From contig JACGCN010000004.1 of NCBI GenBank assembly GCA_014905825.1, forward strand, positions 496,001-560,000: 64,000 nucleotides of DNA. Reading direction: 5' to 3'. Shown in pieces: positions 10,768 to 22,792 of the stretch. How positions within the stretch are numbered: position 1 is the first letter of the stretch; each line of letters begins with the position of its first letter. Both the position numbers and the translations under genes were made by a program. This DNA comes from Lyophyllum atratum. Its lineage: Eukaryota; Basidiomycota; Agaricomycetes; Agaricales; Lyophyllaceae. The notes under the pieces were generated by a model, which worked only from the letters and a program-made list of their open reading frames with translations, did no database searches and was not told where the DNA came from.

Positions 10768-10955
10768 GAATGACCGGTCATTGACCGGTCACGACCGGTT
10801 TCTACCAGTTCTCTATTTTTCTTCGACACAAGAAGACCGAAACTGATCCCAAGCTGGAACCGACGAAACCGGAACCGGAAGTCCGGTCATCATTGGTCAC
10901 GTAGCAGTCATGTTACGGTCATTTCCAGTTGTTGAGACTGGACTTCGAAACACTA
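10768..10955. repeat. terminal part of a hAT-like MITE
   Basis: The right edge reads GGACTTCGAAACACTA, which on the other strand is TAGTGTTTCGAAGTCC, the same terminus as the hAT-type element at 59118-63678. The segment is rich in ACCGGT/CCGGTC words, as are the subterminal parts of that element. The edge lies directly against the first transporter fragment. A clear left terminus and an 8-base duplication were not found, so the copy is probably truncated. Confidence 0.45.
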
Positions 10956-11470
10956 GGTGGCGCCGTGCTCCTTGTACTAGTCTTGTGCGTTCATTCAAGC
11001 TCGCCGGAGTCCGTGGCGTCTAGAACTAGGTTGTTTCACTATGGCTGTGACAGCCGCGGCGAGTGCAGAACTGATTGCGGTTTCGAGTCTGTTGTAAGTG
11101 CCGCCTCGTGTTTCATGCAGACTGTTAACTCGTTGCTTATCAAATTTCAGTTCCTATGAGTATGGTTAGAATTGTGTTTACCTCGATGTGCCCATCGATA
11201 TCAGTCCCCCAGTGTATACCGGACTTACTTTCGTCCTGACGCGAAAGGACCCGAGATCGTTCGCGTTTCTCACTACTTCATATGCTTCTGGGCTGTGTGG
11301 ATGGGAGGTTGGGCTGCCATCGTCAGTTACCTTGCCGCATAGCGAAGAGTACTCTCTTATGACTCATCGAAGCTGCACAAAGCTGGTGTAGACCTCGGAT
11401 GGGTATGTCTCCTCATCCCGTTGTTAGCTAATCTTCACTCATATACAGCAGAGGTGGGAAGAGGTAAAGG
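10956..11470 (+). pseudogene. fragment of a DUR3-type urea transporter (sodium:solute symporter family)
   Basis: Pieces of one transporter appear in the right order but in different frames: GGAVLLVLVL (membrane helix), then MAVTAAASAELIAVSSL, the family's signature around the middle of the protein, then after an intron-like gap YRTYFRPDAKGPEIVRVSHYF, FWAVWMGGWAAI and LHKAGVDLGW. Frame changes and stops lie between them (for example after AAIVSYLAA). The N-terminal half and the C-terminal third are absent. The intact family imports urea across the plasma membrane. A hAT-like terminus abuts its left end, so an insertion may have started the decay. Confidence 0.65.
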
Positions 11471-11553
11471 TGGACAATCCGAGGTTTCCGGTGAAGCTTA
11501 GTCGGCCCGCTAAATGCCCGCAGTCAATCAACTCACGTGTTCTCTTCTGCAGC

Positions 11554-11740
11554 ATCTGTCCTGGTCATCACCTCGCAGACACCAGCCTCTGGGTTGTGAT
11601 GGCCACGATCATGCTTACTCTCGAGATACCAAAAGGGATCGTTGAAAAGGGGAAGGAGATAATACCCATCCGTTGCAAGGTAAGCCCGCATCCAGTGGAG
11701 TCTTCTTTCATTCTGACCTCCCAATTTCTGACGACGTAGC
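11554..11740 (+). pseudogene. C-terminal fragment of a second cytochrome P450
   Basis: After a good acceptor (TTCTGCAG) the frame reads ICPGHHLADTSLWVVMAT, the Cys-ligand half of a P450 haem loop and the start of the L-helix, then a typical tail (GKEIIPI...PHPVESSFIL). The FGFGRR half that should precede it is missing and the preceding 100 bases do not encode P450 sequence. It sits directly after the urea-transporter pieces, giving a chimera of two unrelated dead genes. The ICPGxHLADTSLW pattern is that of basidiomycete O-methylsterigmatocystin-oxidoreductase-like P450s, distinct from the one at 6693-8682. Confidence 0.65.
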
Positions 11741-12809
11741 CGCCCGCGACCGCAGCCAACGCTGTCGTTGATTCGGCAGGCTGATACTTAGTCACTACTG
11801 AATTCATTTGTTTCCCTGGTAGTAGTGTATTACTCTATAACTTTTCCCTCATTTCCGAATATCATTCAAATTTGTAAGAGGGAAGTCCTACCAATGGCTG
11901 ACATGTAAAAATATTGACTTGCCAATGTCATACTACGAGTACTACTCCTTCGATCTCTTGCAACTGGAATTCGTCCCCCCAAGAACTCGGACCTGCCGTT
12001 CATCGGCCCACACAACCCAGTCGCTATGTAAAATGTCCGGGCTCGAAACAGGATGCATAGATCAAGAGTGTGTTTCGCACCATGATCGGATGGTGTCTAA
12101 AGAATGGGACGTTCATCTTCGATCCGAGATTGAGAACTTGAGGCATGTCGAGATGTTTCTGACTGGAACTTGTTCATGGAGGCGTGGAAGTCAATCACAA
12201 GTCAGCGAAAAGCCGGCGTACCCCGGACAGAATTGAAATCCAGCGGTCATGTCCGTATCCTATGCCAATGGGTAAGAAACACGCTAACGCCTCTTTAACA
12301 CCGCCTGCCTTTGGCGACACGTCGTGCCGTCTCATTCCTATCGGTCTAGTCACATAGTACGGTAAAATAAGGTAAATTTAATGTTATGTTACTCTGGCGA
12401 CAGTCGCATGCATGTTTCTGCTCCTGGGCTTCCACAAGCAATCCTCTCAGGAACTTCCTTCTCGAAGGCGATATCTACTTTCCCATCCAGCTAAAGAACG
12501 GTGCATCCAGATTATGCACAACCCCGCTGGTCTTGGTGGCGGCCTTTCTACTGAAGATGGAAAGTCCAAAAGCACCTTGACAGATCTGCGCTAAGCTCAT
12601 CTCACACTACGGATGTCAGGAACAAACATTTAACCGTGTCCGTGTTCCAGAGAGTCATCAGTTTTTCTTTCTTGATCACAAACTTTGTGAACTCCGTTCT
12701 AGCATCCGGCACGGCCCCTCAGGCGATTGTGAGTTGTTATATCATCCGTGTCTTAAGGCTGTGGAGAGAAGACCTTTGTTTCTTCCCCTGATTTGTCAAC
12801 TTCAAGGAC
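11741..12809. other. 1.1-kb stretch with no recognised gene
   Basis: Open frames of 60-105 codons occur but none shows a domain, signal peptide or consistent exon chain. It includes the upstream region of the intact nitronate monooxygenase gene. Confidence 0.5.
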
Positions 12810-14053
12810 ATGCGTAGTATCAACACACCTCTCACAAAGCTACTCGGTGCGTTTCCATCGTTTTATTCCGATCTTTAATCGTAACATGGGTTTGGCGTCA
12901 GATGTCAAACTTCCGATCCTTAGTGCTCCCATGGCATTTGCAAGCGCAGCAGATCTGGCAAGCTCAGTAACCGCGGCATCTGCCTTTGGGTTCATGGGAG
13001 CAGGTTTGATAATGAAATGATCCCCACCCCCCATTCACACTGACTCGCACCGATAGGCTTTCTCTCTTCAGAGGAGCTGAAGCGCAACCTCCGAGTAATC
13101 CGAAAAAAACTCGACGTCGGCGACACCGATCCCGTTCCTGTTGGGATCGGCTTCATCGGCTGGATACTTGAACACACTGAAGCCTCCGAAGACCCCCGCA
13201 TAAACGCCATCTTGGAGGAGAAACCAGTTGCGATTTGGTTTGCATTCGGTCTCGACCTCGGAAAGTACGTCGCTCAAGTCCGCGAGTACGACGCAAAACG
13301 GGAGCACAAAACCGTTATTTTTGTGAACGTTAATTCCGTCGAGGATGCGTTACGCGCAGCAAATGAATGGAAAGTCGATGTTCTAGTTGCTCAAGGCATG
13401 ATAGCGCACCGCCGTAGTTCTTCCTCGCTCTAACTTGTGTGTTTTGATCTGTAGGGATCGAAGCTGGGGGCCATGGCGGATCTGAGGCACCACCCCTTTT
13501 AACTTTACTCCAGGCAATTCTACAAGCACTCCCAGACGGACCTCTCGTTGTTGCGGCCGGGGGCGTATCCACTGGATCGCAGGCTGCAGCTCTTCTTACG
13601 ATGGGTGCTGCTGGCGTCGTTCTCGGCACTCGTTTCCTATTCACCACGGAGTGCACATATCCCCCTGAAAAAAAGGATGCATTGCTTCAGGCGGGCCTCA
13701 ATTCAACTACAAGGACTCTAGCATTCGATGAAGTGGGAAGGACCATGGGCTGGCCCCCCAAGCATGACGGTAGGGCTATTGCGAATCATATCATCCGGGA
13801 CGTGGAGGAGGGTCTTGATCTCGAACAACGCTTGCAAAAGTTTGACGAGAGCGCAGCATCTGGAGATTCTTCCCGGCTTATTGTCTGGGCTGGAGTTGGT
13901 GTAGGCCTCACTAACAAGATAACCAGTGCAGCCGTAGGTGGTAATCAGAAATTCTCCCCACTTACGCTGATCTTATACCTTTAGGATGTAGTCCTTGATC
14001 TGTACAACGACATGGTCAAAGCTTTGAATCTGGCATCGCGGTTGATAGCTTGA
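12810..14053 (+). CDS. nitronate monooxygenase (2-nitropropane dioxygenase family)
   Basis: Five exons (12810-12846, 12902-13003, 13057-13395, 13455-13933, 13985-14053) give 341 residues, a normal length for this FMN enzyme. Landmarks in order: DVKLPILSAPMAFAS near residue 12 (FMN-phosphate loop), AFGFMGAG, the strand VPVGIGFIGWILE, the active-site loop IEAGGHGGSEAPP with the conserved His, VVAAGGVSTG and AGVVLGTRFL (phosphate binding). It removes toxic alkyl nitronates such as propionate-3-nitronate, releasing nitrite. The third intron begins GC rather than GT (see the separate entry). The copy at 772-2008 shares all intron positions, so the two arose by duplication. No disabling change is seen. 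Confidence 0.88.
13396..13454 (+). other. GC-AG intron
   Basis: The coding frame (LVAQ, then GIEAGGHGG) only joins if the 59-base intron starts GCATGA and ends CTGTAG. The paralogue has an ordinary GTAACA donor at the same position. It includes a CTAAC branch-like site. An in-frame stop occurs at once if it is retained. Confidence 0.8.
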
Positions 14054-14681
14054 TTCTGCACCACGCGATCGGCTTAGGCTTCAAAGTCCAAGGTAGCTGC
14101 GTTTCTGAAGTGTTGGGCCAATCAGGCTTCGCCAGGATACCAAAATGTACTTGTAGATGACTCACTATTTGATGATCACTCCTCAACTCCTCCTAAAATC
14201 GATCTCCCCAACTTCATAAAGTGCGAGCGACGATCAATCCATACTAAACGTGATTATTCCATATAAAGGATTATTGGACCAGCCACCTGGCTCACCTGGG
14301 TGCAATTCAAAGCCCCCGATCGTGAGATTTTGGGAAGCCAATCGTCAAGTTCGCGGGACCACCTTGGGTTGGTCCAGGGTTGGTCTCAAACCGTCAAAGC
14401 CGGCAAAAAGTCACATGGACTGGCATCTCTAACGTCGCTGAGAAGTTCTATACCGACGATCAGCCGCACCCCCTTATGGCTCAACAAATCTTCGAATTCA
14501 GTGGGAAACCCGGTAGACGTTTCAGTTTCGGTGGTACTTAGAGTGAAAGTACTTACCCGGCATACACAAAGCCCCCGACCCTTCCCCAGACTCGCTGCCC
14601 AAAATTTCTTCCTGCTGGACCCCAGGTTGAGTCCCCACGTCGGCCGCGCAGTTACAGGACCTCTCAGTCTCCGTTCCAATC
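14054..14681. other. intergenic stretch
   Basis: About 630 bases between the nitronate monooxygenase and the membrane-protein gene, both on the plus strand. Frames up to 155 codons cross it but carry no recognisable sequence and run into the next gene's first exon in the wrong frame. Nothing else is seen. Confidence 0.5.
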
Positions 14682-15983
14682 ATGGGCCAGCTCTCACTAG
14701 ACAAAACATTCCTCCTCGCAGCATGGGTAGAGGTAACGTTGGCAGGTCCTACGAATTCGTTCATTAATTCTTACGAAATACCTTAGGCTATGGTCTATGG
14801 TGATTGACTATATATGCCTACCAATAATGACCCTAACGCAGGCCTAGGATGTTTCTTCTGTATCTTCTGCGCCACGCTGTACATTCATTTCTCCACCACC
14901 TCCTTTACCCGCTATCGTGATCGCCACTCCACCGTACATCCCAAAACGATTCATTCACAAAACTCACCAGAACTGACCGAACTTTCTAGATTATGATCAT
15001 CATCTCCACAGTCATGTTCTTTATTGCGACTTTCCATCTGGTCATGAACTGCATTAGGCTTTTGCGGGGCTATGTCGATCATCGTCTCACACCAGGTGGT
15101 CCCGTGGCGTTTATTGGAGACCTGAGACCGTGGGATCACATTCTTAAGGATACCCTCTACGCAACTCAAGAAAACCTTGGCAGTGCGGCAGCGGTAAGTG
15201 ATTTAGACAGCTCTGTAAGTGCACAGCTGATCCATAAATCCGTGCTAGATTTACAGGTGCTGGGTACTGTGGAACCGGGACTGGAGAGTCATTGCGCTAC
15301 CATGTGCCTTGCTCGTCGTTAACTTCGGTAAGTTCATTCACCATACAGAAGATACTCATGCTTAATCTAGTGGCTCGCCGACAGTCGCTGGATACACGGT
15401 CTGCGCAACGTATGCTTCCGTTGACCCGACGGAGACCGTATTCAGCCCTCGTCTGGACATTTGGATAAGGACGTTTTACTCGATCGCCGTCGTGTTGAAC
15501 ATCATCACAACTGGACTCATGAGTTATCGGATCTGGGTAACGCACAAGAGGTCCGCTGCCTACGCTACCGGCCAGGGGCGGTTACTTCCAGTGCTCCGAA
15601 TTCTCGTCGAGTCAGCAGCGCTTCAGCTGGGTGTCGAGATCGTATTGCTTGCTCTATATTGCGCAAGCATCAACGCGCAATATATCCTGTTGGAATCCGT
15701 GGCCTCCATTGTGGTAATTCGCTTTGCGCTTTCAACGTACCGCACTGTTTACTGACTGCACCTATTCGTCGAACAGGGCATTACCTTCAATGCAATTACC
15801 ATTCGCATCAAGCTTCATGCAATATCGGAAGGATCAAGCCACCAGGGTTCGGCGGCAACACACCCTGTACAAACAATTGGGAGCTTGCCGCTGCGACGGA
15901 TTCACGTTAACATCACTCAGGACATCGAAGATCATTCTGACTCTTACCAAACGAGTTTAGGTGACAAACAATCCCGTGCTTAG
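14682..15983 (+). CDS. multi-pass membrane protein, agaricomycete-expanded family of unknown function
   Basis: About eight exons with clean borders join into one frame of roughly 300 residues and 6-7 membrane helices. The start MGQLSLDKTFLLAAWVE leads to helices around LGCFFCIFCATLYIHF, IMIIISTVMFFIATFHLVMN, IYRCWVLWNRDWRVIALP...LLVVNF, then FYSIAVVLNIITTGLMSYR and LRILVESAALQLGVEIVLLA. The RCW and GRLLPVLRILVES motifs mark a large, receptor-like basidiomycete family with a 7-TM layout and a polar C-terminal tail (about 60 residues, Ser/Thr-rich). Biochemical role unknown; a sensor or receptor is plausible but unproven. Splicing of the fourth exon needs an early acceptor (GTGCTAG) to keep the RCW frame. 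No lesion seen. Confidence 0.75.
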
Positions 15984-18900
15984 ATATACCATTTACAATT
16001 TGTTTGTGATACTACATAATATGTGACGCTGCGTGATGTCCAGCACCTCTGAAAACCGAAGTAAGCACAGTCCGCGAGTGGAATAGGGAAGATCATCTTG
16101 GTCAAAGACCGCGGCGATGATTCGATCACAGCACCGAAGCCGGAGATGTGGTCGGGATCCTCGAGAAAGAGATGGATCTAGCTACATATGATGAAATCAA
16201 AGGCAACCGAACAGAAACGATGAGCTGCAACTACATAAGACTCAAGGTTCGTCGACAAGCATCGAAAGATTTCAAGGGAGGACAGTATGAACCTTATCCG
16301 ACAGGACCGCGAGCTGTTGAGGAGTACATATGAGGTATGATGATGATGACGATACGACGGGAGGTTTGGAAGCTTTTGACAAAAGACATTGAAAGTGTCA
16401 CTAGCTATGCCGATCTGCTGCAGTAGAAAGTAGAACCATGCTGACGGTACTTGGGTGAAGTATTTTAAGCAGCGTCAAACAAGCGGATCTTCAGGGAATC
16501 CTACTTGTCAAGAAGAACAGAAAACAGGAAGCGAGCTACGATTCAAGCCCGTGGTTGACGCTGCGTGGCTTTACTAGTCCTCGACAGGCAGATGACGGGG
16601 CTGCGCTATGATACTGATTCGAATTAATAGGCGAGTAAGACAAGTGGGGACAGTCAAAGTTTTAGGAGGATCAGCAGAACTATGGAGGATGCCACACCTA
16701 CGATCTGCCGTATCCTGCGTGCCATCACATAGATGATTTACAAAAAGCGTGGACAGCAATCGACGATATAAATAGAGGCATCCCATGAGCTACACACGGC
16801 TCAACATCCTAATTTCAAGACCGGGTGCACTCACTTTGTAATTCTGACAAGCCACATGTGAATGGGATCGACATGCCTTGATATAGACGTTGGAAGATAG
16901 AACCTTCAGTATCAGCATTATGGGTGGGATCTGTCGCACGTCTCCAGCCCAGAAGTAGTCATCCTTTCCGAAACATACAGGTCGTTCCAATAGAAATGTT
17001 GACAGGCCGCCATGCGTGATCAAGATCTTAACAGGACCAAACGAATCCGCCTGTACATGTGCGACAACGCTGGCGATTTATGCGGAAGAAGCCTACGTGA
17101 GTAAGACTCGGTACAACCACCCGATTGATGTGCTGAAGTAGGCTGACAGCGACTGAGACTTGTGGAGTCACTAGGAAGGATGGGATCTTCCGGGGTCTGT
17201 TATACACATTCATCGGCGTTAAGCGCTACGCCGGGCTATAGCACAAGTGAATTGAATGAGAGGGTCGTCTTGACAATTGTCGATATTCGGGGTCTTTTTC
17301 TGTGCACCGAACATGCCACAATAGGGACGCGTGTAGACCTAGAGGTGATGAGGTCAGTCGAGTGTATTCAACGATGGTGTCTAGTACGAAAGTTTACGGG
17401 TTATTAGGCCAGACGGCTCATTGACGCGTCATCATGAACTCCTCCATAACCTTGAGATATACTTACTGAGAAAATATGAGCCCGAGGACTGCCCGAAGAC
17501 CCTTTCCCACAAGTGCGAAGCTCAGAAAGTGAGGAAGCCTGCCTTTCTTGATAGCGCTAATAGTAGACCCGGTCTTCAGGTCCATCGAAGTTTGGCAGAT
17601 GCGCATCCTGACTGAATAGACGAGCGGAGAGGGTCAGCCTGCCGCATGAGATGTCGGTTTGAATAGTCAGAGTCATGTGAGAGAGACGACGACGTACGTT
17701 CGACTGATGCCTAGAGATGTCGGTTTGAATAGTCAGAGTCATGTGAGAGAGACGACGACGTACGTTCGACTGATGCCTAGAGATCTAGGTCCTAGATGTA
17801 GTGCGACGCACATGCTTCGGAGAAAGCTTCGTACTCCGGTCCCTATGCCATACTACTAGGTTCAGTGCGATGAAGAAAACCCCACAGCCTTCAGAATTGC
17901 TTTGGGGGCGTCCCCGATATTACAACGGAGTTCGCAGAGTTTCTGATCCAAAAAAAGTAGAAACTGACGTCAATGACCCTCTCGAATACGGATACGGCTG
18001 GCATGGATGAGCCGAAAGAGTCCGAGAAGATGTGCACGGCTCGACTCCATCCGAGGACTCGTCCTATATGAGGCCGATATTCATTTGAATAAAACCTTGC
18101 GACAAAGGTTAAGTCAACCATTAGTCGGCGAAGAATTCATGTGTAGTACGCGTAGGCAATCCTATCATAGACAAGAAATGGGGTGACCTGAGGAAATTGG
18201 CTTCGTATGAAACCTTCGGCATGATACAGTGTGCAGTGTAATCTGGCAGTCCCTCGTAGATGATTGCCACTCTCCAGGAAACTTGATAAGCACTGGCTTG
18301 AAACGTAGCTACCACAGATAAATGTGCAGCTGTATCATCACTGTGCTGGGCGGCGCGTCCGGCAAACAGATCTTTTTTCGGGAGCTAGAGACGACTCGAG
18401 AGATGAAGCAGACTCAGACATCTAGGTCGACAAGAAGACAACATGTGTCGGAGATGGCGATAGCGGCGGGATGGGCTGGCAGAGAACTTGCACGGAAAGC
18501 TAAGAGTTGCTTCTCGTGTGTACGATGGGCGATCGGATGTGCCTTCAAGAATAAGGGTATTCCCAGATGGAAAGAAGGGTCGCCAGTGGAAGGTCTGAGG
18601 GCGGGCTTATCCAGTGCAATAAGATGGGAAGTATGGATCATAGTACCATTGTCATTTCATCCTCATTCGGATATCTTGGATGCGCCACTGCGACAGAACC
18701 ATTGGCCACCCCACCTCAATGATTATATCTTCCTCCCCGGCCGACACCACCTCCCACACCTCGATGCCCGCCACCACCACCTCCCGAACTATGCTCATCG
18801 AGCTCCTATATACCGCAGCTAACCCAGTAAGACAAAAGCAGAGAGATCCAGAGAAAGACCAGAATATGTTGCATTAGGAGCCGCGTTGCCAGGGCTGGAG

Positions 18901-19000
18901 ATCCCGGAGTCTGTTTGTCCCTGTTGGCTGTAGTCGATGTTAGCCAAACAGTGACAACATTAGGGCGACGCGTTCACCGTCAAGTGTATCACCGACCACG
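15984..19000. other. 3-kb gene-poor region
   Basis: The longest unbroken frame is 166 codons at 18322-18822 (His- and basic-rich, no domain recognised). The only clear structure is a 66-base tandem duplication (separate entry). Short frames such as 16148-16333 end in charged tails but match nothing I know. The last 130 bases are the probable promoter and leader of Rpn9. Confidence 0.5.
17648..17779. repeat. 66-base tandem duplication
   Basis: Two adjacent copies, 17648-17713 and 17714-17779, appear identical over all 66 bases, followed by the first bases of a third unit (GAGAT). The period is a multiple of three and one minus-strand frame runs through both copies, but no start, domain or intron supports a gene. 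Confidence 0.9.
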
Positions 19001-20523
19001 ATGTCTTCAACACGGATGGCCGTCGACGCCTCTAAGCCACCAAGACTTGTAATCGATGAATTCATTGCCACCGCCCTCTCGGCGACTCCACCCTCCCTCC
19101 ATCCGTACTTCGAGGCTTTCCGAAACCTCTACACGCGTAAGTAAGTCTTCAAAGTTAAACTATCTTGCGATGCTGTCGCTGACAGACTAATTTTACAGAT
19201 TGTGGCATCAACTGACGCTGAAGCTCTTGGAATTCTTCGATGATCCGCAAAGCAAGCCTTACCGAGTCGATGTCTTCGAGCGGTTTGTGCGGGATTTTGA
19301 GAGCAAGATCAACCAGCTGCGACTCGTTGAGATGGCCGTCAAAGTCTCCAAAGAGATTGACAGTGCGTTTCTCTCATTTTGCATTATCCAAAAATTCTGA
19401 CGGATATGCGATGCAGATCCCGAAGTCCACATAACATTCCTCACCTCTTTGCTCTCACGAATCGACGCGGACAAGTCGAAAGAGGCCCACGTTCTCCTTC
19501 TTGCCACTATTGCGCATGCGAAGCTCCTCTATGGTGATCTCGAGGGTACGAAGACGGATATGGACGCTGCATGGAAGATCCTCGATACACTCGAGGGTGT
19601 GGATAACGGTGTGAACGCAGCGTACTATGGTGTAGCGGCGGATTACTACAAGGTGCGTATCATTGGTCCCTAGTCCGCCCTTTCTGATGGCTTATTTGCG
19701 CTTTGGGAATGAAGGCGAGGGCAGAGTATGCGCCATATTACAGGAACTCTCTGCTCTACCTTGCGTGTGTAGACCTCGAGAAAGACATGACACCGGAGGA
19801 GCGCCTAGGGCGCGCGCACGACCTAGGCATCTCGGCATTCCTGGGCGATACTATTTATAACTTTGGCGAACTTGTAAGCATGGTTTTACTGCCCTTGCAC
19901 CTTTCGAAGTGACTGACGTTGCGTTAGTTGATGCACCCGATCCTAGATGCTCTCGATGGGACACCGCACGAGTGGATCAAGAAGCTGTTGTTCACGTTCA
20001 ACGAGGGCAATATTGGCAAGTTTGAGGCTCTTTCACCGCTTTTCCCAAAAGAGGTGCGTATCGTGCTTCCTATAAAGGTGTCGGAGGGCTGATGGTATGT
20101 GCGTCATCCATAGCCAATCCTGCAAGAGAACTACGCGTTCCTGCGCCAAAAAATCTGTCTCATGGCTCTCATCGAATCTGTCTTCAAGCGGGATGCCGGT
20201 AACCGGACTATGAGCTTCCAGACGATTGCTGAGGAAACGAGATTACCAGTCGACGAAGTTGAACACCTAGTCATGAAGGCATTGAGGTATGTTGGCACTT
20301 CCGCCACGCACATGTCTCTGTTGCTAACCAATCGATCCTCAGCCTGAAGCTCATCCGTGGCTCGCTCGATCAAGTAGACCAGAAGGCCCAAATTACGTGG
20401 GTACAACCGCGCGTGCTCTCCAGAGAGCAGATTGGCGGACTGGCCAAGCGGTTGGATGACTGGGTGAACAAGCTGAATACCGTAGAGCAGAGAATTGCGC
20501 CCGAGGTGCTCAGCACTGCCTGA
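19001..20523 (+). CDS. RPN9: 26S proteasome regulatory subunit Rpn9 (PSMD13)
   Basis: Rpn9 is a scaffold subunit of the proteasome lid. Eight or so exons from the ATG at 19001 give about 390 residues. The N-terminal helical repeats include LWHQLTLKLLEFFDDP, LRLVEMAVKVSKEI and KSKEAHVLLLATIAHAKL, followed by YYRNSLLYLACVDLE and the DLGISAFLGDTIYNFGEL segment highly conserved in Rpn9. The C-terminal PCI/winged-helix part reads KICLMALIESVFKRD, MSFQTIAEET and EVEHLVMKAL, ending with the long helix RLDDWVNKLNTVEQRI. Length and order match yeast and human orthologues. No lesion. The preceding region is gene-poor, the following gene is unrelated. Confidence 0.92.
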
Positions 20524-20977
20524 GCCTTGTGAGCGTAATGGATGTACGCAATATTAGTATATTCGCTATCGCCAGTGAGAAGAGGACTTCTCAAGTTCAC
20601 GATGAGCAAAGTGCAACACGGTGATACAGGAATCGGACGGAAGGCAGCGGGGACCGTCGGCCCGCCGTGCTCACAACCTACTCAAGGCAAAACTTTATAT
20701 CGTGCAGAGGGAAGTAGAACTTTAGAGAGGTTGCGTTTCTCGCAGTTCGACCTAGGCTGAGAGGAGACTTGACGATGGTAAACAACGGGTGTCCTTGGCA
20801 GCGGGCAGTGGCCTGCTGCCATTCCGTGGCTCTCGCCTCTGCTCTACTCCACCACCGACGGCCCAAAGCACACGGTATGCAGCATTCGCGTGATCTTTTC
20901 TAAGGTTCTTCGCGGCCCGGCTATCTTGCATTTAAGTCCTGGGGCACCTACTACTATGTCCTCGCATCGTCGCCTCA
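20524..20977. other. intergenic stretch between Rpn9 and pectin methylesterase
   Basis: About 450 bases with the Rpn9 3' end and the promoter of the next gene (TTTAAG and CTTGCATTTAAG-like words near 20930). No gene seen. Confidence 0.45.
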
Positions 20978-22680
20978 ATGCTCCTCCACTCCCTCACGCT
21001 TGTTTTTGCTTTAACGTCCATTACCCATGTGACTGCTCTATCACCCCGGTTCATTGCATGCCAGATTCAGAAGCCTGCTGGTATATCTCCACTCTTGGGC
21101 TGCCCACGGGGAACAATATACGTCTCCAGCAATGCATCTGACTCGTTTGCGCACTTTCGGAAGGTGCAAGACGCTGTTCTGTCTCTGTAAATTTTCGTTC
21201 TTTCCATCATCGGGATATCTGAACCTCAATATTCTTATCACAACTTCCAGCCCGCAGAAGGGTGCTGCCACAATCCTCATTGCGGCAGGGAAGTACCACG
21301 AAACGATAGACGTCACCCGGTCAGGCGCCTTGACGCTGCTGGTGAGTAATCAGATCTGTTATGATGAGCCGGACACGCCCTCAGCGTCTCCGTCCAGGGC
21401 CAGCTCCCTTCGTCGGCTTTGGCCTCCGTCTTACACCCAAAATTTCCACTAAACGCCGCCCCGTCTCCGATCTCCAACTTGGTTCATATCTTCGATACGA
21501 ATTTTGTGCAAACCGGTATGGACGACGCACAATCAGCAGTTCTTATCGTTGCTCCTTCCTTCAACGCGTCTCTGATCGGTGCTGGCCCTACTGGCGCGCC
21601 TCTGCAGCCTTTGTCTGGTAGCAGCGATTTCCGAGCGTACAACATTGATTGGGCCAATCGCGCTGTGTGTAGCACCTCTTTTGTTGCTTTTTTTATCATG
21701 TTGAACGCGCTGCTGACATCTCTAGGCAAATTTCGCAATCTCACAGGCTCTTGTGACTGATATCTCGTACGCCAATGCCTCGTTCTACGGCTGCTCCTTT
21801 GCGAGCTATCAAGACACATGGTACACAGGCCGCAACGGGAGCACTTACGTTGTTGATAGCGTTATCTTTGGCCAGACGGATTGTAGGAACCTTGCTCTCA
21901 TCCGTATTTCCGCGTCTGACCTCTTTCTTGCTAGATTTGTTTGGTTTCGGCACAGCGTCTGTTCATTCCTTTAATGTCCGCGCTCGTGCTGACAGCGTAT
22001 ATCAGATGGTTCCAGAATGTTATCCTTGCAAACCGGGCTTGTGGTGGTGGTATCGTTGCATGGAAGGGAACAAATCTCACTGATGCACCTGGAAACCGTT
22101 ATGGTGCATACATTGCTAATTCTAAAATAATCAGGGTACGTTCAACCCTTGCTTTTCTTGTGGTATTTCAATTCTGAATTCACGTCGAGTAGTCTCCCGA
22201 TGCAAACACTACGACCAATACAGATGGACTGTGCTTCCTAGGCATGTTCACTTGGAATGCAATCGCGACGAATCGCGCTAATGGGATATGGGGTTGAACA
22301 GGTCGTCCATGGAACGATCTTGCCACAACTGTATTCCTCAACACCAACATGGACCAGAGTATACGCCCGGCTGGGTGGACCCCCTTCGGTGGCACTAGGT
22401 TCTGTCAACGATCTCTGACTACGTGATGGTACTTATAAGTCCCTAATCAAGGCCTACCATATTCAATACGACGTTCTACGCCGAATTCAACTCGACAGGT
22501 AGGCGGTACAGCACTTTTCTGAGATGGTCGAAAAAAACCGATGTTCTTCTAGGAGCTGGCGGTAACACCAGTGCGAGGATTCCACTGGAACACCTACTCA
22601 CAGCTGCAGAAGCCCAGCAGTTCACGCTACAGAAAATAATGGGACGCCCGAGTTGGATTGATTCTGGATATTTATTCTGA
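20978..22680 (+). CDS. secreted pectin methylesterase (carbohydrate esterase family 8)
   Basis: Removes methyl esters from homogalacturonan in plant cell walls. The start MLLHSLTLVFALTSITHVTA is a signal peptide. About nine exons join into a full-length enzyme with all family signatures: GKYHE (GxYxE), SQALVTDISYANASFYGC, ASYQDTWY with the catalytic Asp of QDT, DYLFGFGTAWFQN with the second Asp (DxxFG), and the substrate-binding LGRPW motif. The C-terminus ends IMGRPSWIDSGYLF. The intron just before the RPW part of LGRPW is of GC-AG type (22242-22301). It points to a plant-litter or plant-associated lifestyle. Convergent with the PEBP gene, 112 bases apart. Confidence 0.9.
22242..22301 (+). 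other. GC-AG intron
   Basis: The 60-base intron starts GCATGT and ends GAACAG. Only this splice gives the invariant LGRPW motif of the esterase in frame. It carries a CGCTAAT branch-like site. It starts with the same five bases (GCATG) as the GC-AG intron at 13396. Confidence 0.75.
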
Positions 22681-22792
22681 TTGAAGTGCGGCGACACGTC
22701 TGGTCAACATATTAAATCACCAAATTCATTCCCCTTCACATGCAAACCACTTGGAAGTCCCTATTTAAATTCTCACACACCCGCTCTACCCG

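Noticed and set aside
2009..14053. Coordinated secondary-metabolite cluster with a core enzyme
   Set aside because: Only tailoring-type oxidoreductases are present; no polyketide synthase, peptide synthetase or terpene synthase is seen in the window.
16148..16333. Extra C-terminal exon of the membrane-protein gene
   Set aside because: The membrane-protein frame already ends with a natural stop at 15981-15983 and no donor leads to this segment.
17557..17742. Small minus-strand gene with 22-residue repeats over the 66-base duplication
   Set aside because: The reading frame follows only from a period divisible by three; no start context, intron or domain.
18322..18822. 166-codon plus-strand open frame in the gene-poor region
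   Set aside because: No domain, low-complexity His/Pro-rich end, no introns although nearly every real gene here has them. Probably a chance frame.
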